64,000 bases of DNA. Source: Oscillospiraceae bacterium. Lineage in GTDB: Bacteria; Bacillota; Clostridia; Oscillospirales; Ruminococcaceae. The stretch lies in assembly GCA_022768245.1 (NCBI GenBank), contig JALEMR010000051.1:1-64000 (forward strand), given 5' to 3'. A program made the translations under genes and the position numbers. Below the pieces are notes generated by a model. It saw only the letters and a program-made list of their open reading frames with translations, ran no database searches and was not told the DNA's origin. Below, piece after piece: positions 42,678 through 52,208 of the stretch (positions are counted from its first letter, which is position 1; every line of letters begins with the position of its first letter).

Positions 42678-45142
42678 ACACCGAGTCGGTAAGTATTGCC
42701 GAAATAGGCATAAGCGGCGCTTCCGTCGCTTATGACAAACGGTACAGCTATATCATTCCCGACGAGCTGTCGGGGACGGTATCTGCGGGAAAAAGAGTTA
42801 TCGTCCCTTTCGGACGGGGCAGCAGAAAGCGTATCGGGATAGTGCTTTCCGTATCGGAATGCTCTGCGGCTGAAACGCAGAAATGCAAATGCATAACGTC
42901 GGTCATCGACAGCGAGCCTGTCATTGGCGGCGAGATGCAGAAAATGCTGGAATGGCTCCACGATATGACCTTATGCACCTATTACGACGCTTTCAGGGCG
43001 CTTATCCCGCCGGGACTCAGTGTGAACTTCACAGAGAAATACAGTTTTTCCGAAGCCGATACCGAGCAGAAAAAGGGTCTTTCTCCGCAGGCGGCGGATC
43101 TGTACGCTTCCTTTTCCGAGGTGAAAAACCGCAGGGAGCAGGAAATGATGATCTCCGCGGCCTTTGACGGCACGGATAAAGCTGCGGCTGAGGAACTGCT
43201 CTCAAAGGGGCTTATCGTCCGCTGTGACGAGGTCAGGCGCCGCGTTAAGGACGAGACCTTGCAGATGATACATCTGTCCGAGGGTTTTTGCGATCACCCC
43301 GAGCTGTTCAAGCTTACTCCAAAGCAGAAAAAGATAGCCGAGGTATTAGAGGAAAACGGCGCGGCTTCTGTTAAGGAGCTGTGCTATCTCTGCAATATTA
43401 CTGGTCAGGTCATAAAGAATATGCTGAAAAGTGGAGCGGCGGAAAGCTTTGAATACGAGGTCATACGTCCATCCGAGGCAAAGGCTGATTCGGACCCCGA
43501 TGATATCGTACTCACCGACGAGCAGCAGGCGGCTTATAACGGCATTTCCTCACTGATAGACTCCGATAAGCCTGACTGCGCGCTTCTCTTCGGAGTTACG
43601 GGCAGCGGAAAGACGTCCGTTTTCGCAAAGCTGATAAAGCATACCCTCGATATCGGAAAGAACGTAATTATGATGATACCCGAGATATCTCTGACTCCGC
43701 AGACGGTCAGCCGTTTTCAGAGCCTGTTCGGAGATATGGTGTCGGTCATTCACAGCAGCCTTTCCATGACCGCCAGGCTCAACGAGTACAAGCGGATAAG
43801 ATCGGGCGGCAGCAGGATAGTGGTGGGAACGCGCAGTGCCGTGTTTGCGCCCATTGACAACATCGGTCTTATCATAATGGACGAGGAGGGGGAAATGACC
43901 TACAAGTCGGAGACCTCTCCCAGATACAGCGCAAGAGACGCCGCAAAAATGCGGTGCGTATATCATAATGCAGTGCTGCTGCTTGCTTCGGCTACGCCGT
44001 CCATAGAAAGCTTTTACAACGCCGAAAGAGGCAGGTACAAGCTGTTCGAACTGAAAAACAGATATGCGGGGAATCCGCTGCCATCCGTGGATATAATAGA
44101 TATGTCCGAGGAGGAGCTTTGCGGCACCTCGGGGATATTCAGCGCAAAGCTGGTAAACGAGCTGAATGCCAATCTTTCGCGGGGGGAGCAGTCCATTCTG
44201 CTGCTGAATCGTCGGGGATATTACACCTTTATATCCTGTACGTCCTGCAGAGAGCCTGTAAAGTGTCCCAACTGCAGCATTCCGCTGACCTATCACAAGA
44301 CCAACAACCGTCTTATCTGCCATTACTGCGGCTTCAGCGAGGATATGCTGACGAAGTGTCCCTGCTGCGGAAGCGAAAAGCTGAAAATGACGGGGCTCGG
44401 CACTCAGAAGCTGGAGGACGAGATATCAGACCTTTTCCCGAGCGCAAGGATACTCCGCATGGACGCAGATACGACCTATTCCCGCTACGCTTACGAACGT
44501 TCATTCAAGGCGTTCGAAAACGGCGAGTACGATATCATGCTGGGCACACAGATGATAGCTAAGGGACTTGATTTCCCGAATGTCACTCTTGTGGGCGTGC
44601 TTTCGGTGGACAAGGCGCTTTTCTGCGGCGATTTCCGAAGCTATGAGCGGACGTTTTCCCTTATCACGCAGGTGGTGGGACGAGGAGGCAGAAGCGATAA
44701 GGCGGGACGTGCATACATTCAGACCTGCGTTCCCGAGCATTATGTAATAAATCTTGCGGCACAGCAGGATTACAAGGAGTTTTACAGGCAGGAATCCGCT
44801 CTGCGGAAGGCGCTGACCTATCCTCCTTACTGCGACATATGCGTGGCAGGCTTTTCCTCCGTGAACGACAGGCACGCCGACGACGGCTCCAAGGCATTCC
44901 TCGGGCTCATAAGCGACGAGGTCGATAAGGGAAACATCAGGTTTCCGCTGCGGGTGCTCGGTCCTGCGAGGTGCGTGTTTGAAAGGATAAACGGACGATT
45001 CCGCTACCGCATTATCATAAAATGCCGCAATACCGCTGAATTTCGGGAATTTATCTCCGAGATTCGCTTAAGATTTCTGAAAATGAAAGAATATTCCGAC
45101 GTTCAGCTTTATATTGATATAAATGGTGATATCGGACTATGA
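42674..45142 (+). CDS. priA: Primosomal protein N' (replication restart helicase)
   Basis: An 822-residue SF2 helicase that reloads the replisome at stalled forks. It has an N-terminal 3'-DNA-binding domain (VAYDKRYSYIIPDEL), a winged helix and Walker A GVTGSGKT near 307. The Walker B region IIMDEEGEMTYKSE reads DEEG where most PriA proteins have DEEH. The zinc module follows with four CxxC pairs (CTSC, CPNC, CHYC, CPCC) near 518-565. Helicase motifs VVGRGGRSDKAG and YPPYCDI are intact. The rest of the protein is normal in length and order, so the DEEG change may be tolerated. It is coupled to rpoZ by an ATGA overlap. Confidence 0.95.
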   Translation: MNTESVSIAEIGISGASVAYDKRYSYIIPDELSGTVSAGKRVIVPFGRGSRKRIGIVLSVSECSAAETQKCKCITSVIDSEPVIGGEMQKMLEWLHDMTLCTYYDAFRALIPPGLSVNFTEKYSFSEADTEQKKGLSPQAADLYASFSEVKNRREQEMMISAAFDGTDKAAAEELLSKGLIVRCDEVRRRVKDETLQMIHLSEGFCDHPELFKLTPKQKKIAEVLEENGAASVKELCYLCNITGQVIKNMLKSGAAESFEYEVIRPSEAKADSDPDDIVLTDEQQAAYNGISSLIDSDKPDCALLFGVTGSGKTSVFAKLIKHTLDIGKNVIMMIPEISLTPQTVSRFQSLFGDMVSVIHSSLSMTARLNEYKRIRSGGSRIVVGTRSAVFAPIDNIGLIIMDEEGEMTYKSETSPRYSARDAAKMRCVYHNAVLLLASATPSIESFYNAERGRYKLFELKNRYAGNPLPSVDIIDMSEEELCGTSGIFSAKLVNELNANLSRGEQSILLLNRRGYYTFISCTSCREPVKCPNCSIPLTYHKTNNRLICHYCGFSEDMLTKCPCCGSEKLKMTGLGTQKLEDEISDLFPSARILRMDADTTYSRYAYERSFKAFENGEYDIMLGTQMIAKGLDFPNVTLVGVLSVDKALFCGDFRSYERTFSLITQVVGRGGRSDKAGRAYIQTCVPEHYVINLAAQQDYKEFYRQESALRKALTYPPYCDICVAGFSSVNDRHADDGSKAFLGLISDEVDKGNIRFPLRVLGPARCVFERINGRFRYRIIIKCRNTAEFREFISEIRLRFLKMKEYSDVQLYIDINGDIGL

Positions 45143-45185
45143 TAATAAATCGCATACTTATTTTATCTCGAAAGGATAGTTTTTG

Positions 45186-45659
45186 ATGGCAATAAGAAAC
45201 ATTGTAAAAAAGGGCGACGAGGTGCTCAGAAAGAAATGCCGTCCCGTTACAAAATTCGACGACAGACTCTTTCAGCTTCTCGATGATATGAAGGACACAC
45301 TCGTCAAGGCTGACGGCTGCGGACTTGCCGCTCCTCAGGTGGGAGTACTCCGCCGTATCGTGATAATCGACGTGGGAGACGGTCCCATTGAGCTTATCAA
45401 TCCCGAGATCGTTAAAATGAGCGGAAGACAGAGAGAGGTAGAGGGCTGCCTTTCCTGCCCAAATGAATGGGGCTATGTGAAGCGTCCCATGAAGGTCACT
45501 GTAAGGGCACTGAACAGAAACGGCGATACCGTGGAATATCAGGGCAAGGAGCTTTTCGCCCGTGCAGTATGCCACGAGCTCGATCATCTGGACGGGCGGC
45601 TTTTCGTGGACATTGCCGATGAAATGGTAGACCCTTCCGAAATGGAGGATCGCAAGTAA
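45186..45659 (+). CDS. def: Peptide deformylase
   Basis: A 157-residue metalloenzyme that removes the formyl group from nascent proteins. All three motifs are present: GCGLAAPQVG near 41-50, EGCLSCP near 88-94 with the metal cysteine, and CHELDHLDG near 129-137 with the two metal histidines and the catalytic glutamate. The start is ATG 45186 behind CGAAAGGA. It is followed by fmt after 22 bases, the common pairing of deformylase and formyltransferase. Confidence 0.97.
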   Translation: MAIRNIVKKGDEVLRKKCRPVTKFDDRLFQLLDDMKDTLVKADGCGLAAPQVGVLRRIVIIDVGDGPIELINPEIVKMSGRQREVEGCLSCPNEWGYVKRPMKVTVRALNRNGDTVEYQGKELFARAVCHELDHLDGRLFVDIADEMVDPSEMEDRK

Positions 45660-45681
45660 TTAACGCAAGGAGGCTTCTGCC

Positions 45682-46641
45682 ATGAACATAATTTTTATGG
45701 GTACTCCCGATTTTTCCGTGCCCTGCTTAAAGGCGCTTATCGACAGCGGTGAGACTGTTTCCGCCGTATTTACCCAGCCCGACAAGGCAAGGGGCAGACG
45801 GGGAAATAAGCTTATGCCTTCTCCTGTGAAGGAAGTTGCTTTACAGTATGATATCCCTGTGTACACTCCCGCAAGCCTGAAAAAGGGTGAGGACGCAGAG
45901 CTTTCATGGAAGGTCATAAGCGATATCGCGCCCGATATGATAGTCGTGGTCGCTTACGGAAAGATACTTCCCACAAGGATACTGGAAGCGCCGAAATATC
46001 ACTGCATAAATATCCATGCGTCGCTGCTCCCGAGATACAGAGGAGCTGCGCCGATACAGCGGTGTATCCTCAACGGAGAAAAGATGACGGGCGTTACATC
46101 AATGCTTATGGCTGACGGCGTAGATACGGGCGATATGCTGCTGAAGGAGGAAACGGAAATAGGCGTGAACGAGACCTATTCCGAGCTTACCGAAAGGCTG
46201 TCCGAGATGGGCGCAAGGGTTTTACTTGACACTTTATCTGCTGTTAAGAATGGCACTTTACAGCCTATACCGCAGGATGAATCGCTGTCCTGTCAGTCTC
46301 CTATGATAACTAAGGACATGTGTCCCATAGATTTTTCCAAGACTGCCAAAGAGGTGCATTGTAAAGTATGCGGCTTGTCAGCTTCACCCTGTGCGGTGTG
46401 CTATATAAACGGCAGACGTCTTAAGATATATCACTCGGAGCTGTCCGGTATCACTTCGGACAAGCCTTGCGGTACCGTTGTTAAGGACAACGAGCTTACC
46501 ATAGTCTGCGGAGACGGAAAATGCGTGACCTTCACCGAGGTACAGACCGACGGCGGCAAGCGTATGAAAACGTCGGACTTCCTCCGCGGAAATCCCGTTA
46601 AGGCGGGTACCGTTGTGACATCGGAGGAAACTCAGAATTGA
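45682..46641 (+). CDS. fmt: Methionyl-tRNA formyltransferase
   Basis: A 319-residue enzyme that formylates initiator Met-tRNA using 10-formyl-tetrahydrofolate. It shows MNIIFMGTPDFSVPCL at the start and the catalytic/folate-binding region NIHASLLPRYRGAAPIQ near 110-126, with Asn and His present. The catalytic aspartate lies in DGVDTGDML, and the C-terminal OB-like domain begins near 205. The stop overlaps the TTG start of rsmB by 3 bases. Confidence 0.97.
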   Translation: MNIIFMGTPDFSVPCLKALIDSGETVSAVFTQPDKARGRRGNKLMPSPVKEVALQYDIPVYTPASLKKGEDAELSWKVISDIAPDMIVVVAYGKILPTRILEAPKYHCINIHASLLPRYRGAAPIQRCILNGEKMTGVTSMLMADGVDTGDMLLKEETEIGVNETYSELTERLSEMGARVLLDTLSAVKNGTLQPIPQDESLSCQSPMITKDMCPIDFSKTAKEVHCKVCGLSASPCAVCYINGRRLKIYHSELSGITSDKPCGTVVKDNELTIVCGDGKCVTFTEVQTDGGKRMKTSDFLRGNPVKAGTVVTSEETQN

Positions 46642-47963
46642 GATCTGCAAGATATGTTATCTACGAGCTGCTGATGAAAATGGAAAAGGGCGCGTACTCC
46701 AACATTGCACTGGACAGCGTGCTTTCCTCGGAGAAGCTCTCTCCCGAGGACAGACGCTTTGTTTCGAGGGTCTTCTACGGTGTGACCGAGCGGAAGATCA
46801 CTCTTGACTATATCATCACACAGTACAGCAAGACCCCGCCCGAAAATCTTGACAGAGAGGTGCTGACCGTGCTTCGCATGGGACTGTACCAGCTGATGTT
46901 CTGTGACAGCGTGCCCGACAGTGCGGCTGTGAACGAATCGGTGAAGCTTATCAAAGAAGCGGGAAAAGGAAAGGCTTCGGGCTTTGTGAACGGACTGCTC
47001 CGCAATTTTATCCGAAGCGGCTGCAAATACGAGCTTCCCGAGGATAAGATATCCTCTCTTTCAGTGAAGTATTCCTGCCGTGAGGATATCGTAAGGCTGC
47101 TTCTTGACGGCTGCGGCGAGGAGAATGCCGTTTCTCTGCTGGAAGCGTCCTTCCTTGAGGGGGATATGACCGCAAGGGTCAACACGCTGAAAATCTCCGC
47201 CGAAGGGCTTATGAAAATGATATCCGAAAGCGGCGGTGAAGCTGTTCCCTGCGGATTTGGACCGCTTAGCAGCTGTGCTCTGGAGATACGCTCAATGAAG
47301 AGCGGGGACCTGAGTCGCTCGGAGGCTTATAAAGACGGACTGTTCCACATTCAGGACATTTCCTCGCAGATATGCTGCCTTGCGGTGGCTCCCGACGAAA
47401 ATGATACGGTCATCGACGTCTGCGCCGCTCCCGGAGGAAAATCCTTTACGCTGTCCGAAATGATGAACGGCAAAGGAAGTATCATCTCCTGCGAGCTTCA
47501 CAAAAACAGGGCAGTCCTCATTGAAAAGGGCGCGAAGCGGCTGGGACTTCATAACATCACCGCAATTGTCAGCGACGGGAGGAAATTCAATGAGCGTCTT
47601 CCGCTGGCGGACAAGGTGCTCTGCGACGTTCCTTGTTCGGGACTGGGTGTTATGCGCGGCAAGCCCGAGATAAAGTACAAGGACCCCGACGACTTCAAGG
47701 GTCTGCCACAGATACAGTACGATATTCTGCAGAACGCGTCAAAATACGTGAAAAGCGGCGGCGTTCTTGTGTACTCCACCTGCACGGTCAATCCTGCGGA
47801 GAACGACGGAGTTACTAAGAGATTCCTTGAAAGTCATCCCGATTTTTACGGCGTTCCTTTTCTGGAGAGATACGGGGAGCCATTTGGAGGCTGTTCCGTT
47901 ACCGTTTTCCCGAAGCATTTCGGCAGCGACGGCTTTTATATATGTAAGATGATGAAAAAATAA
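46638..47963 (+). CDS. rsmB: 16S rRNA m5C967 methyltransferase RsmB
   Basis: A 441-residue SAM-dependent RNA methyltransferase. An N-terminal NusB-like helical domain (RYVIYELLMKMEKGAYSNIA) precedes the catalytic domain, which has the SAM motif VCAAPGGKSFTLSEM near 256-270. Both active-site cysteines are visible in DVPCSGLGVMRGKPE and YSTCTVNPAEND. It starts with TTG 46638, overlapping the fmt stop; GGAGGAAA at 46623-46630 fits this start. The zinc metalloprotease gene that often sits between fmt and rsmB is absent. Confidence 0.95.
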   Translation: MRSARYVIYELLMKMEKGAYSNIALDSVLSSEKLSPEDRRFVSRVFYGVTERKITLDYIITQYSKTPPENLDREVLTVLRMGLYQLMFCDSVPDSAAVNESVKLIKEAGKGKASGFVNGLLRNFIRSGCKYELPEDKISSLSVKYSCREDIVRLLLDGCGEENAVSLLEASFLEGDMTARVNTLKISAEGLMKMISESGGEAVPCGFGPLSSCALEIRSMKSGDLSRSEAYKDGLFHIQDISSQICCLAVAPDENDTVIDVCAAPGGKSFTLSEMMNGKGSIISCELHKNRAVLIEKGAKRLGLHNITAIVSDGRKFNERLPLADKVLCDVPCSGLGVMRGKPEIKYKDPDDFKGLPQIQYDILQNASKYVKSGGVLVYSTCTVNPAENDGVTKRFLESHPDFYGVPFLERYGEPFGGCSVTVFPKHFGSDGFYICKMMKK

Positions 47964-47975
47964 ACGGAGTTATTT

Positions 47976-49004
47976 ATGGAAAAGCTTGATATATTGTCTC
48001 TTTATCCCGACGAGCTTGCGGCTGAAATTGAAGCCCTCGGCGAGAAAAAATTCAGAGCGGCTCAGATATTTAACTGGCTCCATGTGAAGCGTGCTGTCAG
48101 CTTTGAGGAAATGACTAATATTTCATTGTCACTTCGTACAAAACTTGACGATAGATTTTATATAAATCGCCTAAATGTTGCGAAAACGCTTGAATCTTCC
48201 ATAGATAATACTGTAAAATATTTGTATGAGTTGTCTGACGGCAATCATGTGGAATGCGTGCTTATGGATTACAAGCACGGCAACAGCCTGTGCATATCCA
48301 CTCAGGTGGGCTGCAAAATGGGCTGTCAGTTCTGCGCTTCCACAATTGCGGGCTTTAAGCGAAATCTTGAACCGTCGGAGATGCTCTCGGAGATATACGA
48401 GGCGGAACGCAGCTCGGGACGCAAGGTGGAAAGCCTTGTGCTCATGGGCATCGGCGAGCCGCTGGATAACTTCGATAATGTTGTACGCTTTCTGAAGCTT
48501 CTGTCCTGTCCGGAGGGCAAGAATCTCAGCCTGCGTCATGTTTCGCTTTCTACCTGCGGTCTTGTTGACAGGATATATAAGCTGGCAGAGCTGAAACTCG
48601 GACTTACTCTTTCCGTTTCGCTCCACGCCGCCGACGATAAGCGCCGCAGTGAAATAATGCCTGTAAATAATTCATATAATATTGAAAAGCTCCTGAAGGC
48701 CTGTCGTGACTACATAGCTTCGACGGGGAGAAGGATATCCTTTGAGTATGCCGTTATCCGCGGCGTCAACGATTCAAAAGCCGACGCGGACAAGCTTATC
48801 GGTCTTCTCAAAGGGATGAACTGTCACGTTAATCTCATTCCCGTCAATGAGATTAAGGAACGTGATTTCAAGTCTGACAGAAGATCTGTCCTGAACTTTC
48901 AGCACATGCTGGAGAACGGCGGACTTAACGTTACGGTCAGACGGACTCTGGGCAGCGATATCAACGCCGCCTGCGGTCAGCTGAGACGGGAATATGAGAT
49001 CTGA
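47976..49004 (+). CDS. rlmN: 23S rRNA/tRNA adenine-C2 methyltransferase RlmN
   Basis: A 342-residue radical-SAM enzyme that methylates A2503 of 23S rRNA and A37 of some tRNAs. The iron-sulfur cluster motif is CKMGCQFCAST near 112-122 (CxxxCxxC). The methyl-carrying cysteine is in AACGQLR near the C-terminus (about 335), and GEPLDNF and SLHAADD are further signatures. The N-terminal accessory domain matches, including KKFRAAQIFNWLHVK. The early part has more A/T-ending codons than its neighbours. Confidence 0.95.
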   Translation: MEKLDILSLYPDELAAEIEALGEKKFRAAQIFNWLHVKRAVSFEEMTNISLSLRTKLDDRFYINRLNVAKTLESSIDNTVKYLYELSDGNHVECVLMDYKHGNSLCISTQVGCKMGCQFCASTIAGFKRNLEPSEMLSEIYEAERSSGRKVESLVLMGIGEPLDNFDNVVRFLKLLSCPEGKNLSLRHVSLSTCGLVDRIYKLAELKLGLTLSVSLHAADDKRRSEIMPVNNSYNIEKLLKACRDYIASTGRRISFEYAVIRGVNDSKADADKLIGLLKGMNCHVNLIPVNEIKERDFKSDRRSVLNFQHMLENGGLNVTVRRTLGSDINAACGQLRREYEI

Positions 49005-49045
49005 ACGCGCTTTTTCGGCGCGAATTAATCGGAGGTGACGGTGGA

Positions 49046-49789
49046 TTGCAAATAATCGCAGAGTCGTCCAAGGGAAATGTACGAAGTGAAAATCAGGACA
49101 GGGTCAATACGATAGAACTGGGACCCTCCGCGGCTTTTGCAGTCGTATGCGACGGCATGGGCGGCGAAAATGCAGGCAGCTTTGCAAGCGAAACTGCTAT
49201 TTCCGTCATTTCCAAGCGTATAGAAAGCGGATATCGCCCGGACAGCAGCTCCGCTGCTTTAAAGCTGCTCCTGATGAGCGCTGTGAGAACGGCAAATGCT
49301 GTGGTGTATGATCTCTCGGAGACCGATCCGATGAAAAAGGGCATGGGAACTACCGCTGTTGCGGTAATGCGGTGCAAAAACGTGATTTACTGCGTGAACG
49401 TCGGCGATTCCCGTGCATATCTGATAAACGGCGGCATCACACAGATAACCAAGGATCATTCCGCCGTTATGCAGCTCTACGAAAGCGGAAAGATAACCTT
49501 TGAGGAAATGAAAACTCATCCGAACCGCAATTATCTGACCAGAGCTGTCGGCGTTGCGGAGCATGTCAGCCCCGATTATTTCGAGCTTAACGCGGACAGC
49601 GGCAGTATAGTGCTGCTGTGCTCCGACGGGCTTTGCGGCGTGTGCAGCGACGAGGAGATACTCTCCGCGGTCAAGGGCTGTCCACTCGCAGACATACCTA
49701 AAAAGCTCATCGATCTCGCCCTTGAATGCGGCAGCAGGGACAACATAACCGCAGCTGTCATTTCGGGCTTCGATGATACCGACATATGA
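49046..49789 (+). CDS. prpC: PP2C-type Ser/Thr protein phosphatase (Stp/PrpC)
   Basis: A 247-residue metal-dependent phosphatase that reverses PrkC phosphorylation. Metal-binding aspartates are in NQDRV, FAVVCDGMGGENAG, VLLCSDGLCG and CGSRDNITA, all in the usual order. The start is TTG 49046 behind GGAGGTGA, giving QIIAESSKGNVRSENQD; no ATG fits. The kinase gene follows after 104 bases, so this is the standard phosphatase-kinase pair that tunes cell-wall growth, translation and dormancy in Firmicutes. Confidence 0.94.
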   Translation: MQIIAESSKGNVRSENQDRVNTIELGPSAAFAVVCDGMGGENAGSFASETAISVISKRIESGYRPDSSSAALKLLLMSAVRTANAVVYDLSETDPMKKGMGTTAVAVMRCKNVIYCVNVGDSRAYLINGGITQITKDHSAVMQLYESGKITFEEMKTHPNRNYLTRAVGVAEHVSPDYFELNADSGSIVLLCSDGLCGVCSDEEILSAVKGCPLADIPKKLIDLALECGSRDNITAAVISGFDDTDI

Positions 49790-49825
49790 CACTAACGGAG
49801 CTTTCCGTTTGTATATATATTCGTA

Positions 49826-49845
49826 TGCGGGAGCACCTTCCCGCA
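49826..49845 (+). other. GC hairpin between phosphatase and kinase genes
   Basis: TGCGGGA-GCACCT-TCCCGCA without a following T-run. It may be an RNA-stability element that sets different levels of phosphatase and kinase. Confidence 0.4.
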
Positions 49846-49893
49846 GCGGCTTCTTGTTTCAGACATATGAAAACTTAAAGGAAGGTTATATCA

Positions 49894-52185
49894 ATGGATA
49901 AAAACATAGGCAAGCGACTTGACGGCAGGTACGAAATAACCGAGCTTATCGGTATGGGCGGAATGGCCGACGTCTATAAGGCAGAGGATATCGTTGATAA
50001 GAAGGTCGTCGCCGTTAAGATCCTGAAAAAGGAATACGCGGACAATGATGATTTCGTAAGACGTTTCAGAAACGAATCCAAGGCCATAGCCGTGCTTTCT
50101 CACCCCAATATCGTTAAGATATACGACGTGGGCTTTACCGATAAGATGCAGTTCATCGTTATGGAGTACATCGACGGCATTACCCTCAAGGAGTTCATGG
50201 AACAGCAGGGCGTTCTCAAATGGAAGGACGCGGTCTACTTTATCACTCAGATACTCCGCGCGCTCCAGCACGCTCACGACAGGGGCATCGTCCACCGCGA
50301 CATCAAGCCGCAGAACATTATGCTTTTTCCTGACGGAAATATCAAGGTCATGGACTTCGGCATTGCAAGATTTGCCCGCGAAGAGGGCAAGACTATGTCC
50401 GACAAGGCTATAGGCTCCGTTCACTATATCAGCCCCGAGCAGGCAAGGGGAGATGTCACCGACGAACGCAGCGACATCTACTCCACAGGCGTTATGCTCT
50501 ATGAGATGATCACGGGCAGAAAGCCCTTCGACGCGGATTCTCCAGTTGCGGTGGCAGTTATGCATATGCAGAACAGCGCCGTTTTGCCGAGACAGATAAA
50601 CGATACTATCCCCATAGGTCTCGAGGAGATAGTTATGCGTGCAATGCAGAAGGATCCTTCCAAGAGATATCAGTCCGCTTCGGAAATGATAAACGATATC
50701 GAGGAATTCAAGAAGGACCCCTCCGTTGTGTTCGGATATAATTTCGGTCAGAACGCCATGGGCTCCGCAGTCCGCGAGGACAACGAGAAGACCATGTACT
50801 TCGACAAGAACGAGGTCAAGTCTTCCTCGGCAGGCGGTCAGGGCACGAGGTTCTCTTCCGCCGCGGCACCCGCTCCCGCAAGAAAGACCGGGACCGCTGT
50901 CAAGACCGTCCCCGATTACGAGGAGGACGATGACGACGATGAGGATGACGATGAGAACGAGGTATCCAAGACATCCTATTTTGTGGTGACGCTTACCGCT
51001 ATCGCCGCGACCGTGCTTATCGTGGCAGTTATTTTCATTGCGATAAATCTTGGATCCATATTCGGGACCGAGATAGATAATACCGATATGATGCCCAATC
51101 TCGTCGGAGTGAACTACAACGACGCAAAGTCAACCTATGCTCCCTATTTTGATATGATCGTTGAAAGTCAGGAGTATTCCGCAGAGTATGACGAGGGCGT
51201 TATCATCGCTCAGACACCCAAGGCGGGCAGCGAATTTATCATTCAGAACACCACCGTCAAGGTCAAGGTCAGCAAGGGTCCACAGATGGTCACCATACGC
51301 AATGTGTACGATCTGGAGGCTAACACTGCCAAGGATATGCTTGAAAAGCAGGGCTTCTTCGTGACTATCGCATTCCAGACCGACGACAGTGTTGACGAAA
51401 ACCATGTTATCGCCACCGAGCCCGCTCACAACGAAAAGGTGGAAAAGGGCTCCACTATCATCATGTATGTAAGCCAGGGTCCCGAGGTGCAGGACGTTCT
51501 TATGGTTGACGCCGTTGAAATGGGACTTTTCGCCGAGGACGCAGAGAACCTCTTTAAATCTAAGGGTCTTGTCGTAACGCTCAAGGAAGAGGACAGCTTC
51601 GAGGAGAAGGGACTTGTTCTTGCACAAAGCATTCCCGCTACCGACGAGTACGGCAATGTCAACGTAGTCAGCCCCGGTACCGAGATCGTTCTCACGGTAA
51701 GCTCGGGTACACCGCCTGCTACCGACGCTAATATCACATTTGCAGTTCCGTCCGACGTCAAGGGCGCGGCAGCCTTCAAGGCTTATATCAACGGCAATAT
51801 TTCGGGTACTGTCACGGTGGATAATCTCGCTTACGTTTCCACCGTTACCATCACCGTAAACGGCTCAACGACTCAGACCGTAAGCATCGAAGCTACCAAC
51901 TCCGAGACAGGCGAGTCGGATAAGATAAGCGAGTACGTGGTGGACTTTACTAACGGAACAGTCACCGAAATGAGCATGAACAAGGAGCTTTTCATTGAGC
52001 TTTTCGCCGAGGAAGAGGAAACTACCACCGAGGAAACCGAGGACGATCATGGCGGTATCCTTGACGAGTTCCCCATTTTTGGCAATGACGATGATGAGCA
52101 GACAGAGACGACCGTGACCGAGGCTCCCTCCGATGAGACCTATTATGAGGTGCCCGACGATCAGTGGTGGCAGACTATCACATGA
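49894..52185 (+). CDS. prkC: Membrane Ser/Thr protein kinase with PASTA domains
   Basis: A 763-residue eukaryotic-type kinase. The cytoplasmic kinase domain (1-275) has GMGGMADVY, VAVKIL with the ATP lysine, HRDIKPQNIM, DFGIAR and SVHYISPEQARG. A linker ends in an acidic run near 345-357, then a membrane segment near 365-388 (YFVVTLTAIAATVLIVAVIF). Outside are three PASTA repeats (about 395-606), which bind muropeptides or lipid II. Beyond them lies a further beta-rich domain and an acidic Thr/Glu-rich tail. It senses wall fragments and phosphorylates growth and division proteins. The long tail after the PASTA repeats is an addition compared with B. subtilis PrkC. Confidence 0.96.
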   Translation: MDKNIGKRLDGRYEITELIGMGGMADVYKAEDIVDKKVVAVKILKKEYADNDDFVRRFRNESKAIAVLSHPNIVKIYDVGFTDKMQFIVMEYIDGITLKEFMEQQGVLKWKDAVYFITQILRALQHAHDRGIVHRDIKPQNIMLFPDGNIKVMDFGIARFAREEGKTMSDKAIGSVHYISPEQARGDVTDERSDIYSTGVMLYEMITGRKPFDADSPVAVAVMHMQNSAVLPRQINDTIPIGLEEIVMRAMQKDPSKRYQSASEMINDIEEFKKDPSVVFGYNFGQNAMGSAVREDNEKTMYFDKNEVKSSSAGGQGTRFSSAAAPAPARKTGTAVKTVPDYEEDDDDDEDDDENEVSKTSYFVVTLTAIAATVLIVAVIFIAINLGSIFGTEIDNTDMMPNLVGVNYNDAKSTYAPYFDMIVESQEYSAEYDEGVIIAQTPKAGSEFIIQNTTVKVKVSKGPQMVTIRNVYDLEANTAKDMLEKQGFFVTIAFQTDDSVDENHVIATEPAHNEKVEKGSTIIMYVSQGPEVQDVLMVDAVEMGLFAEDAENLFKSKGLVVTLKEEDSFEEKGLVLAQSIPATDEYGNVNVVSPGTEIVLTVSSGTPPATDANITFAVPSDVKGAAAFKAYINGNISGTVTVDNLAYVSTVTITVNGSTTQTVSIEATNSETGESDKISEYVVDFTNGTVTEMSMNKELFIELFAEEEETTTEETEDDHGGILDEFPIFGNDDDEQTETTVTEAPSDETYYEVPDDQWWQTIT

Positions 52186-52208
52186 TTTAATATGATGGAG
52201 GAATTTAG

